In this document: piece by piece, positions 43,811 to 52,974 of the stretch
How positions within the stretch are numbered: position 1 is the first letter of the stretch
Layout of the letters: each line of letters begins with the position of its first letter
Source: Pseudobutyrivibrio sp. MD2005
GTDB taxonomy: Bacteria > Bacillota > Clostridia > Lachnospirales > Lachnospiraceae
Direction: 5' to 3'
Assembly (NCBI RefSeq): GCF_000621865.1
Contig: NZ_JHXE01000012.1
Location: 155,017-219,016 of the forward strand
DNA: 64,000 nucleotides
Notes under the pieces: model-generated
The model's input: the letters and a program-made list of their open reading frames with translations, nothing else
What the model was told of the DNA's origin: nothing
The model's database searches: none
Made by a program: the position numbers and the translations under genes

Positions 43811-45298
43811 CTATTTGTTCTGGATATTTTTATACCAGCAAAAGCCATCTCTACCATTTTCTTTAATTTGGTAGAGAGCCTCATCGGCACATTTTATTAA
43901 CTCCTCTAAATTTTCCGCATCTAAAGGAAATCTAGCAATACCCGCACTAAAGCTCATTTCCTCATCAAATACCACAGTCGAATTCAATTTTATACCATGA
44001 ACTTCTTTCAATGCCTTTAGCATTTTAGTATTTACCACCTCTTCCGACTCCATATCGATAAGGGCAATAAATTCATCTCCTCCAAATCTAAAGATTACAC
44101 TATCGTTTCCTAAGCAATCAGTTAGAATATCCGTAAATTTTATTAGAAGATCATCACCTGCGTCATGGCCTAATGTATCATTTACTATTTTGAAATGATC
44201 AACATCAATAAATACAAGAGCTGTATTTCGTCCTTTTGTAATCCTATCCTTGGCAAATAATTGAAATGCTCTTCTATTAAATAGACCTGTTAATGTATCG
44301 TGCTCTGATATTTCTTCTAATAACTGGTTCTCTCTTCTATTTAATTGATACATAGAAATAACCAGTATTATTACTATTATCAATAATATAATTACAAAAT
44401 TAAGTACATAATTTCTAAAATGTCCCATTGCATCTGACAATTTGCTGCTAGGAATTCGGACAATGAGATACCAGCCTGGCATTGTCGCTATTTTAGTAGA
44501 CGATTGGGTGTAATGCACGCCATTGTAATAGTAAGAGATTGAATTATTGCTTTCACCATTCTTAATAGATTCAAGCCATTTATTAAACTGCTTTCCTGCT
44601 GGATCATCTAACGACTCCTTCACTAAGTATTCATTATTCCATCTGCCTACCGCATTTTCGTCACTGGAAACGCAAATAATCGAATTAAGAGATTGTGAAT
44701 TTAACAATTCCACATCTATATCTTTGTCCATTGAATCAGTATATGCAATTTCTTCTAAATCCCTAAAACGATGTGTGATAAACACCCAACCCTTTTCATT
44801 ATTACCATACGTAAACTTTGAGAACATTGTAACCACTGGCTGTCCACACAACATTGAACGATATGGTACGGACATAGATACAGGATCAGCTAATTCTGCA
44901 GTTGCCATAAGATTCCACTTATCAAACTCTCTTTTTTCAGCATCTGTGGCATATATATTCTTATCAGCATCAATTATTCCAATGCTCAAAAACTGATCCT
45001 TTTCAATAGAATCTATATTTAAGCTATTATATGCCTCTTCTGCATTGCGATAGTCTTGTATCGATAGTACTGTTGCAACTCCCTGAGTTGTTGTATTCAT
45101 TGAATCTATGGCAATATTCATCTTTTCAGTCATAATAGTGCAGATTTCATCTGAAAGATTTTGGTCATGAGTTGACATCAGCTTGTTAAATGAAGCTATA
45201 AACAAAGAAATAGCTACAATAAATACTATCAGACATAATCCCAATATGATGAAGAGCGATTTTCCTCTTCTTTTCGGCCCAACTCTATCCATTCGCAT
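43811..45298 (-). CDS. Diguanylate cyclase with periplasmic sensor
   Basis: This 495-residue signalling enzyme has two transmembrane helices (about 17-37 and 288-308) around a ~250-residue extracytoplasmic sensor of CACHE type (SIGIIDADKNIYATDA, GWVFITHRFRDL, GWYLIVRIPSS). The C-terminal GGDEF domain (about 334-492) has FIDVDHFKIVNDTLGHDAGDDLL and the active RFGGDEF. The inhibitory I-site RxxD is absent (CLGND). It makes cyclic di-GMP from two GTP. It is 12 nt downstream of a sugar-binding-type lipoprotein gene. Confidence 0.91.
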   Translation of the reverse strand: MRMDRVGPKRRGKSLFIILGLCLIVFIVAISLFIASFNKLMSTHDQNLSDEICTIMTEKMNIAIDSMNTTTQGVATVLSIQDYRNAEEAYNSLNIDSIEKDQFLSIGIIDADKNIYATDAEKREFDKWNLMATAELADPVSMSVPYRSMLCGQPVVTMFSKFTYGNNEKGWVFITHRFRDLEEIAYTDSMDKDIDVELLNSQSLNSIICVSSDENAVGRWNNEYLVKESLDDPAGKQFNKWLESIKNGESNNSISYYYNGVHYTQSSTKIATMPGWYLIVRIPSSKLSDAMGHFRNYVLNFVIILLIIVIILVISMYQLNRRENQLLEEISEHDTLTGLFNRRAFQLFAKDRITKGRNTALVFIDVDHFKIVNDTLGHDAGDDLLIKFTDILTDCLGNDSVIFRFGGDEFIALIDMESEEVVNTKMLKALKEVHGIKLNSTVVFDEEMSFSAGIARFPLDAENLEELIKCADEALYQIKENGRDGFCWYKNIQNK

Positions 45299-45309
45299 TT
45301 ACTTAGCCC

Positions 45310-46356
45310 TCAATATTGTTTTAGCATTTCTGCAACAGATGAATCTTGCATACTTTCGCTATTAACTATCATTACACCTGTGTCTACAAATTTCCCTACT
45401 ATATCCTTCCCATTTATGATATCTATTGCAGACTGAACGCCTCGATAGCTCATTTCATATTGCCTTTGTAAGATTGTTGAAGCTATATACCCGGAATCCC
45501 CAATTAATGATTTAATCTCATCTGAATAATCAAAGCCAACGACGACTATATTCTTATATCCAGAGTCATATACTACTTTTGATACTGCCCTGGTAGGAGT
45601 ATTATTTGTAGCATACAAGCCAGCAATATCCTTATTTTTTGTCAAGAAATTTCCCACAATTTCTTCACCACTTGCCACATCGCCATTGCAATTCATGATT
45701 TCTGTGTTAATCATCCAGCTTGTAGATGCATTTTCCGACCAATATTGAAAGAATCCCGAAAGCCTTTCTGTTATTGTTTGGGTTGATGCAGCCCCAACTA
45801 ATATGCCAACCTCGACTGTATCATCCTCATTATGCCCTGCATTTTTTAGCTGCCTTATCATCTCCTCAGCTGCCTGCTGTCCTGCCAGATAATTTTCAGT
45901 CATATAACAAATATCAAACTCTTCTGAGTTGATTACCGTATCAACCAAGACCACAGGAATTCCCATATTGTGTATTTCTTCTATTTTAGGGACCATTTCC
46001 GTCGAATCATTAGGAGCTAATATAATTGCATCAGCTCCATTCGCTACTGCCTCATCTAAAAGCTCTATCTGCCCTTCCCAATATGTATCATTGCTAGTCC
46101 CTGCATAATACACATTACATCCTAAATCTTTTCCAGCATCCTTTGCGCCTTCTACTACGGTTTGCCAATATTCACTATTAACAACCTTTGTAATCAAGTA
46201 AATATTAGGCCGACCGTCCTGTATATCTGTAAGCGCCACGAATTCACTGATTGTCATTTCAGGATTATTATATTTTTCTTCTGTGTTGGCCGCAGTACAC
46301 CCTATGGCTCCAAAGCACACAGCAAATATTAAAATAAAGCTATAGAGTTTATTCAT
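45310..46356 (-). CDS. Periplasmic sugar-binding-type lipoprotein
   Basis: This 348-residue lipoprotein has a signal peptide ending AIGCTAA. The mature protein is a type 1 periplasmic-binding fold: NIYLITKVVNSEYWQTVVEGAKDAGKDLGCNVYYAG, ANGADAIILAPNDSTEMVPKI, GIPVVLVDT, AGLYATNNTPTRAVSKVVYDSG and VVVGFDYSDEI, as in ribose/galactose/autoinducer binders. No permease or ATPase is adjacent; the next gene is the diguanylate cyclase. It likely feeds ligand information to the cyclase sensor. Confidence 0.87.
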   Translation of the reverse strand: MNKLYSFILIFAVCFGAIGCTAANTEEKYNNPEMTISEFVALTDIQDGRPNIYLITKVVNSEYWQTVVEGAKDAGKDLGCNVYYAGTSNDTYWEGQIELLDEAVANGADAIILAPNDSTEMVPKIEEIHNMGIPVVLVDTVINSEEFDICYMTENYLAGQQAAEEMIRQLKNAGHNEDDTVEVGILVGAASTQTITERLSGFFQYWSENASTSWMINTEIMNCNGDVASGEEIVGNFLTKNKDIAGLYATNNTPTRAVSKVVYDSGYKNIVVVGFDYSDEIKSLIGDSGYIASTILQRQYEMSYRGVQSAIDIINGKDIVGKFVDTGVMIVNSESMQDSSVAEMLKQY

Positions 46357-46469
46357 GTCTTATACCTTTAATGATAGTTAAACAACCTCATTTATAGTAT
46401 ATTGCGTCAAAATCTAATTATCAATAAACTCACAAAATGTTCAGAAAATTAGCGGCCCCATTGGACATC

Positions 46470-47066
46470 ACTATTCACCGTTTTTTAAAGCCCCGCCTAC
46501 CCAGCCGCCGTCAGCTTGGCACATGAGGGGACATTGCAAGAATATTGCGTTTTTCTAATGGACCATTTATGCATCTTTATTTACATGTGTCTTTTGCAGG
46601 CCTGTACAATTTTGAAAAAGGTTTTTGGTTGGCGGACACACAACCCAGTGTAAAGTGTACTTCTTAGACTGCGGGGGACTTGGTTGATTTTGGAGCGAGC
46701 TTAGTAACATAAAAGCAGGTTTTGCAATATATAAGCATGCGCTGCCAAGGACGGCAGCGCAAGTGGTCACTTAAAACACGATGTTGAATGTGCCACGGTA
46801 ACTAGATATGCAAAACCTGCTTTGTCATGTTACTTAGCAAACGGAATATGAAACCAAGTCCCCTCAGCCTGAGAAGTACATAAAAAACTAAAGTGTCCGC
46901 CACCTAAAAAACATTTTTCAAAATGGTTCATTCCGCAACAAGACACATGTGCAATGCATAAATTTGGTCCATAAGAAAAACTGCAATATTCGCAAAATCA
47001 TCCCCTCATGTGCCAAGCTGACGGCGGCTGGGTAGGCGGGGCCAGAATGGGATTACGGTGAATAGT
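46470..47066. repeat. 597-bp imperfect palindrome (fold-back element)
   Basis: The 722-bp gene-free gap is almost filled by an inverted repeat. The ends are ACTATTCACCGT (46470-46481) and its complement (47055-47066). A perfect 41-bp block repeats inverted at 46491-46531 and 47001-47041. Further shared blocks are GGCGGACAC, GGGGACTTGG, AGTAACAT and AAAGCAGGTTTTGCA. The centre is the hairpin GCGCTGCC-6-GGCAGCGC (46739-46760), with AAGTG-GT-CACTT just right of it. The arms differ by indels, so they are old. No credible protein is coded within. Confidence 0.9.
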
Positions 47067-47078
47067 AACTTTTATCAT

Positions 47079-47735
47079 CTATTCAAATAATCTACATATG
47101 TCTTGCAAGCAATCAAGACGCTTATATAATATCTTACTCAACCGTTCGTCAGGTTCTGTTAAATCTGGAATCATAATAACGTTACAGCCTGCCCTATAGG
47201 CGCTCATACATCCATTTGGAGAATCTTCTACCGCAATTGTATTCTCTGGCGGAATATTAAGCTCCTTGCAGGCAAATGCATATATATCTGGTGCTGGTTT
47301 GCCCATCTCTACCATATCAGCGCAGACGACCGCATTAAAATAATCGTATAATCCCAGCTTTTTAAGATATCTTTCTGCTCTTTCTTTATCATTAGCAGTT
47401 ACCAGAGAAATAAAGATATTGTGCTCTCTAAGCCAAGCCAATGTTTCTTTTGCTCCAGGCTTAAGCGGAATACCCTGCTGGCGTAAAATATCCTCTACCA
47501 TCTTTTTTCTGTACTCGCGCACTGCCCAATAATCAAATTCAGGACCGTACCATTCCTTAAACTGTTCAATAGCAAATGGTCGCCCCAAGGATCTAAGCAT
47601 AAGTGGCTTCTCTTCAGACATTTCATATCCAAAATGAGCTAGTGTTTCTGGCCAGGCCTTTTGATAGAATTTTTCTGTATCAGTAAGTGTTCCATCTAAA
47701 TCAAAAAGTACTGCTTTAATGTTTTCTTTAGTCAT
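47079..47735 (-). CDS. HAD-superfamily phosphatase (beta-phosphoglucomutase-like)
   Basis: This 218-residue hydrolase has motif I FDLDGTLTD (about 9-17), motif II SLVTANDKERAERYLKKLGL, motif III KPAPDIYAFACKEL and motif IV VEDSPNGCMSAYRAG, with a four-helix cap. It matches the PGM-like HAD phosphatases that dephosphorylate sugar phosphates. ATG 47735 with GGGAGAG upstream is chosen over a start 30 codons earlier lacking a site. It lies just after the palindrome. Confidence 0.9.
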   Translation of the reverse strand: MTKENIKAVLFDLDGTLTDTEKFYQKAWPETLAHFGYEMSEEKPLMLRSLGRPFAIEQFKEWYGPEFDYWAVREYRKKMVEDILRQQGIPLKPGAKETLAWLREHNIFISLVTANDKERAERYLKKLGLYDYFNAVVCADMVEMGKPAPDIYAFACKELNIPPENTIAVEDSPNGCMSAYRAGCNVIMIPDLTEPDERLSKILYKRLDCLQDICRLFE

Positions 47736-47770
47736 TCTATCTCTCCCAAAATATGTAATTCCAATAACGC

Positions 47771-47815
47771 AAAAAGTTGCCCTGTTAGGTATTATAACCT
47801 TTACAGGGCAACTTT
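47771..47815 (-). terminator. Terminator of the chemoreceptor gene
   Basis: AAAGTTGCCCTGT/ACAGGGCAACTTT forms a 13-bp stem, with a nested AGGTTATAATACCT dyad in the loop and a T-tract on the minus strand. It lies just after the receptor stop. Confidence 0.85.
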
Positions 47816-47836
47816 GAAATATCACTTAGAAGAGTA

Positions 47837-49852
47837 TTATACCTGGAATATGTTAATCAAATCTTCAATCTTAACTGAAGACTCAGATACTACTGTTGCA
47901 CTGCTATCAACACCACGTGAGTTAGCTGCAACCTGCTCAGCGCCTTCTGCAAGAGATGATGCTGTAGCACTAACCTCTTCAGTACTAGCTGATTGCTCTT
48001 CAGAAATAGCAGCCATAGATGTAGCAATCTCATCAACACTGCCAATCTTATCAATCATATCACCAACTGTAGCACTTGCTTCGTCGAGACTCTTGAAAAT
48101 CTTCTCAAATGTTTCGCCAGCCTGATTTACCGAATCCATGCTAGTGTTGATTTCTTCGACATTTGCCTCAGCCTTAGCTGAAAGCTCTGCAATCTGTGCT
48201 GTGATTTCCTTAATAATTTCAGAAATCTGCTGTGTACTCTCAGCTGAGTTCTGTGCCAAAGCACCAATCTCATCAGCAACAACTGCAAATCCTCGACCTG
48301 CCTCGCCTGCGCGAGCAGCCTCGATAGAAGCATTTAATGAAAGGAGGTTTGTCTGGCTAGAAATAGAGTTAATCATATCAACAATTGAGTCAATCTGCTT
48401 AGCAGACTCATCAACTGTATTTACAACGTCATTCATTTCACGCATAGACTGAGCAACGCTTGTCATACCTGACTGTACAGCCTGCATATCTCTCTGACCT
48501 TCTCTTGCTGTAGAAACAAGACCGTCCATTGTCTCTTTTGTTGTCTCTGACTGCTGTGTCAAATCGCTTACCTGCTGAGCAAGATTTGTTGCATTCTCTG
48601 CCAAATCGCCTACAGCACTTGCCATATCATCCATTGTAAGCTGAATCTGCTGCATTGCATGTGCCTGCTCATCTGCACGCTCATTCAAATCACCAGATAC
48701 TGTCTTACTATTTGTAGCCTCTGCAGCAAGCTGCTCTGTCATATTTTTAATTTCTGTCAGTGTATTTCTCATCTGGCCTACATAATCATGCATATTGTTG
48801 TTCATAGTGCCAATTTCATTTCCGCCACCTTCTGGAATCTCAACTGTAAAGTCACCATTTGCAATTCTTGTAATATTTTCAGTAAGTCCCTTAACAGGCT
48901 TAGCTATCAAACCATTAACAAGTTGTAAGAATATAATAGACATAACAATCAACATTACAACTGCTATAATCACACTGACAATTACAAATTTTGTTAGTGG
49001 AGCTAACACATCATCCTGTGCAACATAAGAAATAAGTGTCCACTCTGTTCCTTCTACATTGTCAAATGAAACGAAGTACTTCTTTCCATCGTTTCCTTTG
49101 ATTGTTTCAACATCACTGCTTCCGCCTGCTGATACAACACTTTGGAGACTCTGGAGAAATTTATCGTCTGTGTGTTCTGAGGCATCTGTTCCAACATAAT
49201 CTGCATTTACATCACCAATAATTTGTGAGCCCTGAACAAGCATACTAGAACCAGTTTCGCCTGGAGTATATTCACTTACCATCTGTGAAATACCTGCAAG
49301 GGCAATATCTGTTGACATAACGCCCTTACGTCCATCAATTAAATTTACTGATCTGGAACCACAAACTACCATTGCACCTGTAGTTAAATCAAGCGAAGGT
49401 GCGCCAAGTACTATTTCAGAATTGCCATCACCATTCTGATACCAACCTCTTGTTGTTGCATCATACTCACTTAAATCAGGGAACCATCCACTACCATCGT
49501 AGAATTCTGTTCTTCCGATTGCGATATATGCATCTGTAACAACTCCTGGATACTCGTTTAGAGATTCAATCAAAACCTCATTAATCTGATTTCCATCTTC
49601 ATAATAAGATTTCTCAATCACATCAGCCACACCATCATAATACTTTGTCATGCCTTCAATGGACTGCGAAATATCAGCGGCATTAGCTCTTGATTCCTGA
49701 TGTAATCCTTCAGTAGCCTCGTCCACAATGACATTTCTAGCCTGTACAGCTAAAAGAATTGTTAAAATTGCGATAGCTCCAATCATCAAAGGAACCATTA
49801 CCACTGCAAGCTGAGTACTAATGTGCTTTTGTTTGGTTTGATTCTTTGCCAT
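47837..49852 (-). CDS. Methyl-accepting chemotaxis protein (dCACHE type)
   Basis: This 671-residue chemoreceptor has a membrane helix (about 14-34), a ~250-residue extracytoplasmic dCACHE sensor ([47 protein letters not shown]), a second helix (about 290-312), a HAMP region ([22 protein letters not shown]) and a cytoplasmic coiled-coil signalling domain. The tip carries [33 protein letters not shown]. It senses a small molecule and controls CheA. No che or fli genes are here except fliB. Confidence 0.94.
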   Translation of the reverse strand: MAKNQTKQKHISTQLAVVMVPLMIGAIAILTILLAVQARNVIVDEATEGLHQESRANAADISQSIEGMTKYYDGVADVIEKSYYEDGNQINEVLIESLNEYPGVVTDAYIAIGRTEFYDGSGWFPDLSEYDATTRGWYQNGDGNSEIVLGAPSLDLTTGAMVVCGSRSVNLIDGRKGVMSTDIALAGISQMVSEYTPGETGSSMLVQGSQIIGDVNADYVGTDASEHTDDKFLQSLQSVVSAGGSSDVETIKGNDGKKYFVSFDNVEGTEWTLISYVAQDDVLAPLTKFVIVSVIIAVVMLIVMSIIFLQLVNGLIAKPVKGLTENITRIANGDFTVEIPEGGGNEIGTMNNNMHDYVGQMRNTLTEIKNMTEQLAAEATNSKTVSGDLNERADEQAHAMQQIQLTMDDMASAVGDLAENATNLAQQVSDLTQQSETTKETMDGLVSTAREGQRDMQAVQSGMTSVAQSMREMNDVVNTVDESAKQIDSIVDMINSISSQTNLLSLNASIEAARAGEAGRGFAVVADEIGALAQNSAESTQQISEIIKEITAQIAELSAKAEANVEEINTSMDSVNQAGETFEKIFKSLDEASATVGDMIDKIGSVDEIATSMAAISEEQSASTEEVSATASSLAEGAEQVAANSRGVDSSATVVSESSVKIEDLINIFQV

Positions 49853-50080
49853 ACTTTCCCTCCAATTGATACATATATACTTTTACTATATAAGCTAATT
49901 TTAAATTTAGCACAAATTTCATGAGGAAATAAACATCATTCAGTGACTATTCTGTGAATTCCACATACATCTATTTATTTTCAAATAATACACAATTTTA
50001 GTCTGATAATTGCTTATTAAATATGATATTATATGTATTGTAATAAGAAAAAAATTATGGGGTTATAGAAAGGGGTAAAC

Positions 50081-50725
50081 ATGTTAAAAGACTATACTAA
50101 AATTCCTGCTCCACTTAATTCAGATGTGGCATTAAAAATCATTCCAGGTCATTTTGCTACCAATCATTCCCATATTACCAATTATATGGAAATCGGAACA
50201 ATGAAAACCAGATGTAATGAGGCCGCCGGAGTTGCTCAGCTTCTTGCTATGCACTACTCTGTTTCAACACCTGTGGACACCATCGTTTGCGCAGATGGCA
50301 TGGAAGTAGTTGGCACATTTCTTGCTCAGGAGCTCACAAAAGCAGGCGTTGCAAATTACAATCAGCACAAAACTATATATGTCACTTCGCCAGAGCCTGC
50401 ACCTAACGGACAGAGTATTTTCCGTGACAACATGCAACTAACTGTAAGAGACAAAAATGTACTATTACTTTTTGGATCTTTAAGCACAGGCCGAACAGTT
50501 GAAAGCCTTGCTGAATGTGTTAAGTACTATGGTGCCAAAATAAGTGGTGCCTGCGCTATCTTCTCCGCTGTTAGAAAAATCGAAGATATCGAAATTAACG
50601 CAGTTTTCCATGACGAAGACATCCCAAATTATCAGTCATATCCACTTCACGAGTGTCCTCTATGTAAAGCCGGCACTCCAATCGACGCAATCGTAAATTC
50701 ATTTGGATATTCCGAATTACGATAG
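50081..50725 (+). CDS. Phosphoribosyltransferase-like protein (orotate PRTase-like)
   Basis: This 214-residue protein has a PRPP-binding type 1 fold: a VDTIVCADGMEVVGTFLAQEL beta-turn and VLLLFGSLSTGRTVESLAECV, equivalent to the PRPP loop, although the usual acidic pair before the loop is absent. It resembles a PyrE-like or regulator PRTase family of Lachnospiraceae. The catalytic activity is therefore uncertain. It is monocistronic and is followed by a long hairpin. Confidence 0.75.
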   Translation: MLKDYTKIPAPLNSDVALKIIPGHFATNHSHITNYMEIGTMKTRCNEAAGVAQLLAMHYSVSTPVDTIVCADGMEVVGTFLAQELTKAGVANYNQHKTIYVTSPEPAPNGQSIFRDNMQLTVRDKNVLLLFGSLSTGRTVESLAECVKYYGAKISGACAIFSAVRKIEDIEINAVFHDEDIPNYQSYPLHECPLCKAGTPIDAIVNSFGYSELR

Positions 50726-50756
50726 CGTATAAGTGTAAAACTTGTGAAAGTAAAAT

Positions 50757-50854
50757 AAGGCAAATCCGTAGGTAACAAGCTATTGTAGCTCTCAAACGAA
50801 GCGTGTTTCTGAGTTGAGAGTTATAATGCTTGTAACCGTAACGGATTTGCCTTT
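50757..50854. terminator. Long bulged hairpin between convergent genes
   Basis: Arms AAGGCAAATCCGT/ACGGATTTGCCTT enclose GGTAACAAGC/GCTTGTAACC and then CTCTCAA/TTGAGAG, a stem of more than 30 pairs with short bulges. A TTTTAT tract follows on the plus strand. It can end both the phosphoribosyltransferase gene and the convergent calcium-repeat gene. Confidence 0.8.
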
Positions 50855-50865
50855 TATATTGCTTA

Positions 50866-51936
50866 TTACGTAGCGAAGTCTACGTGTTGCACTCCGCCAG
50901 CGCGACCATCTGACTCATGAAGAAATATTCCAGACTCTCTGATTGCCGCTCTTGCTCTTTGCTCATCATCATGATGAATAAATTCTGTTGGCACTCGGCC
51001 TAGATAAATTGCCCCCACATCTGATTGATTTAATGTGTATAGCTCCATTTCACCACTTTCATTCATTGACCATACTCTCAACTTTTCAAATATAGGATCA
51101 TTTTCATCTATCCATCCATTGCCATCTTCATCAAATACAGCTAGTTCTCCAAATCCATCACCTGTTTTGGCACCAAACAATTCACTTCCATCATTTATTT
51201 CACCGTCATCATTTCTGTCTAAAGCCAGGAATCCACTGCCATTCGCGAGCTTATTTATTTCATCCTTCTTACCGTCCATATCTAAATCAAAATAGAAGGT
51301 TTGATTAGATACCTTTGTAGGCGAATCCTTTAGATTAATTACAAGCGGGTCAACAAACTTCGAAAACATTGATTCAACAGAATGATACTCTTCATGGAAA
51401 GATTCCGACATTTCAAATCCATAATCAAATTCTAATGTCCTGCCATCGGCTGTTATTGCCGTACCTTTCGAAGCAAATGATAGCTCTTGACTCTCTGTCC
51501 TTTCATAGCTAGTACTAATTGTTGTAATGTAGCCTCCATTGGTATCGAATAAATCTTTAAGCATATCACTGAAGCTTTTATCTTCTCCCAAAATCTTTCC
51601 AATCAGAAGCATCCTAATAAGATAATGTAATGCCTGAAGTCTTGTTTGCCTATCTGCACCAATGGATTCAACAGTGCCATCCTCTCCTACTTCCTGAATC
51701 TCACCGTTTTCTCCTAATGCATAATTAAGCGATGAAAGAAAACCACCATCCTTTCCTACTGCAATCTCATCAGTCTTTGCACCGTCTTCATCAGATGTGC
51801 CAACCTCCATCGGTTGTTTAAATACAATATTTCCCATTCTTACAACTGGGGTTGTGGAAACCTGATGGGTTGCCTTTGTTGTAGCTGAATAGCTACTTTT
51901 CGAGGTCATGGAAACCTCTGAGTTTTGAATTACCAT
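50866..51936 (-). CDS. Calcium-binding-repeat (EF-hand-like) protein
   Basis: This 356-residue protein starts at ATG 51936 with GGAGGAGG upstream; an earlier frame start is rejected. It has no signal peptide. The C-terminal part has EF-hand-like loops: DLDMDGKKDEI, DRNDDGEINDGSELFG and DEDGNGWIDENDPIF, followed by LRVWSMNESGEMELYTL. The last loops match a motif (NDGSELFGxxTGDGFGEL...WIDENDPIF) of RTX-like surface proteins. A Ser/Thr-rich N-terminus suggests cell-surface or flagellar-type export. The function is unknown. Confidence 0.77.
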   Translation of the reverse strand: MVIQNSEVSMTSKSSYSATTKATHQVSTTPVVRMGNIVFKQPMEVGTSDEDGAKTDEIAVGKDGGFLSSLNYALGENGEIQEVGEDGTVESIGADRQTRLQALHYLIRMLLIGKILGEDKSFSDMLKDLFDTNGGYITTISTSYERTESQELSFASKGTAITADGRTLEFDYGFEMSESFHEEYHSVESMFSKFVDPLVINLKDSPTKVSNQTFYFDLDMDGKKDEINKLANGSGFLALDRNDDGEINDGSELFGAKTGDGFGELAVFDEDGNGWIDENDPIFEKLRVWSMNESGEMELYTLNQSDVGAIYLGRVPTEFIHHDDEQRARAAIRESGIFLHESDGRAGGVQHVDFAT

Positions 51937-52014
51937 GTTCTTTCCTCCTCCATAAATAAAATTACATTTATAAAGGGAAAGTCCGTTTTCCATATCACTT
52001 TTGTTTACAAAAAC

Positions 52015-52048
52015 AAAAAGACCAAGGAAGCAAATACCTCCTTGGTCA
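52015..52048 (-). terminator. Terminator of the CAAX protease gene
   Basis: GACCAAGGA/TCCTTGGTC forms a 9-bp stem with a 10-nt loop, followed on the minus strand by TTTTTGTTTTTG. It lies 20 bp after the protease stop. Confidence 0.88.
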
Positions 52049-52069
52049 AAGTGAATATCATCCGTGTAA

Positions 52070-52954
52070 TTATATATCGACATAAATGTCATCTTCTTTA
52101 ACAGACGCTGCACCTTTTCTTAAAAGAACAATTCCAAAATATGTAAGAATCAATGAGAACAATACCCAGAAGAAGAAAGATATTACATTGCTACCTCCTA
52201 CTGGAAGGAATGCTGAACCTATTGTTCCAATAACGTTGTAAACTATATGAATTATGATTGTAACTAAAAGATTATCATAAATATGCATTATATATCCCAT
52301 TCCAAGTCCAAATACAAATGCATAGCAGCTTTGAAGAGCATTCATATGATATGCACCAAACAAAATAGCCTGAACTATAATGGCCATATAATATGACATT
52401 ACCTTTTTAGCAGCAGATAATGTGATGCCTCGGAAAATGATTTCTTCCATTACAGGGCCTAAAACTAATGCATATACCGCCATCATAACTGTCATTTTAT
52501 TACCAATGCCTGCTGTGTCCATAAGCTCCTGATATTCTTGTAGCCAGTCAGGAAAAGCTGATGATAAAGCACTCATTAAAAATAGAGTTACATATTGTAT
52601 TCCTATACAGAATACAATAATACCAGCGACTGTAGCTGGCACACTCTTTGAAATGCCCTTTGGACTATATGACCTTCCTTTCATAAATAGAGAATGAAAT
52701 ATGCATAAAAATGTAATAATGCCCACAATCGTGTACACAACGAATATACAATTCTGAGCTGTATCAGAAAGCATAGTTGAATAAACTTTAGTCATAAGCT
52801 CATTCCATGTTGTACCTTTAAAGGTACCTAAGGCATAAACTGCACCGCCTTCCATAACTATTATTGTAACAATAAACTGTAATACAAAAGCAATAACACA
52901 TGGAAGAAAAATCCATGATACATACTTTCTTTTGTTAGCATTATTCTGATTCAT
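52070..52954 (-). CDS. CPBP (CAAX-type) membrane metalloprotease
   Basis: This 294-residue membrane protein has about eight hydrophobic segments and the CPBP/Abi motifs: EEIIFRG (near 165-171), the metal-binding Glu pair with Arg, then FGAYHMNALQ, and HIVYNVIGTIG with the last His. The conserved Glu-Glu-x3-Arg, F-x3-H and H-x3-N/B are intact. In Gram-positives such proteins cleave peptide exporters or act in prenyl-protein processing; substrate unknown. It is 20 nt downstream of glgP. Confidence 0.88.
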   Translation of the reverse strand: MNQNNANKRKYVSWIFLPCVIAFVLQFIVTIIVMEGGAVYALGTFKGTTWNELMTKVYSTMLSDTAQNCIFVVYTIVGIITFLCIFHSLFMKGRSYSPKGISKSVPATVAGIIVFCIGIQYVTLFLMSALSSAFPDWLQEYQELMDTAGIGNKMTVMMAVYALVLGPVMEEIIFRGITLSAAKKVMSYYMAIIVQAILFGAYHMNALQSCYAFVFGLGMGYIMHIYDNLLVTIIIHIVYNVIGTIGSAFLPVGGSNVISFFFWVLFSLILTYFGIVLLRKGAASVKEDDIYVDI

Positions 52955-52974
52955 TTTTTAGTCCTTACTTCTAA

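Noticed and set aside
46567..46770. 67-residue frame within the palindrome
   Set aside because: Biased composition, no ribosome site and it lies inside the fold-back arms.
46470..47066. Retron or integron attachment site
   Set aside because: No reverse transcriptase or integrase is nearby; the symmetry is better explained as a fold-back element.
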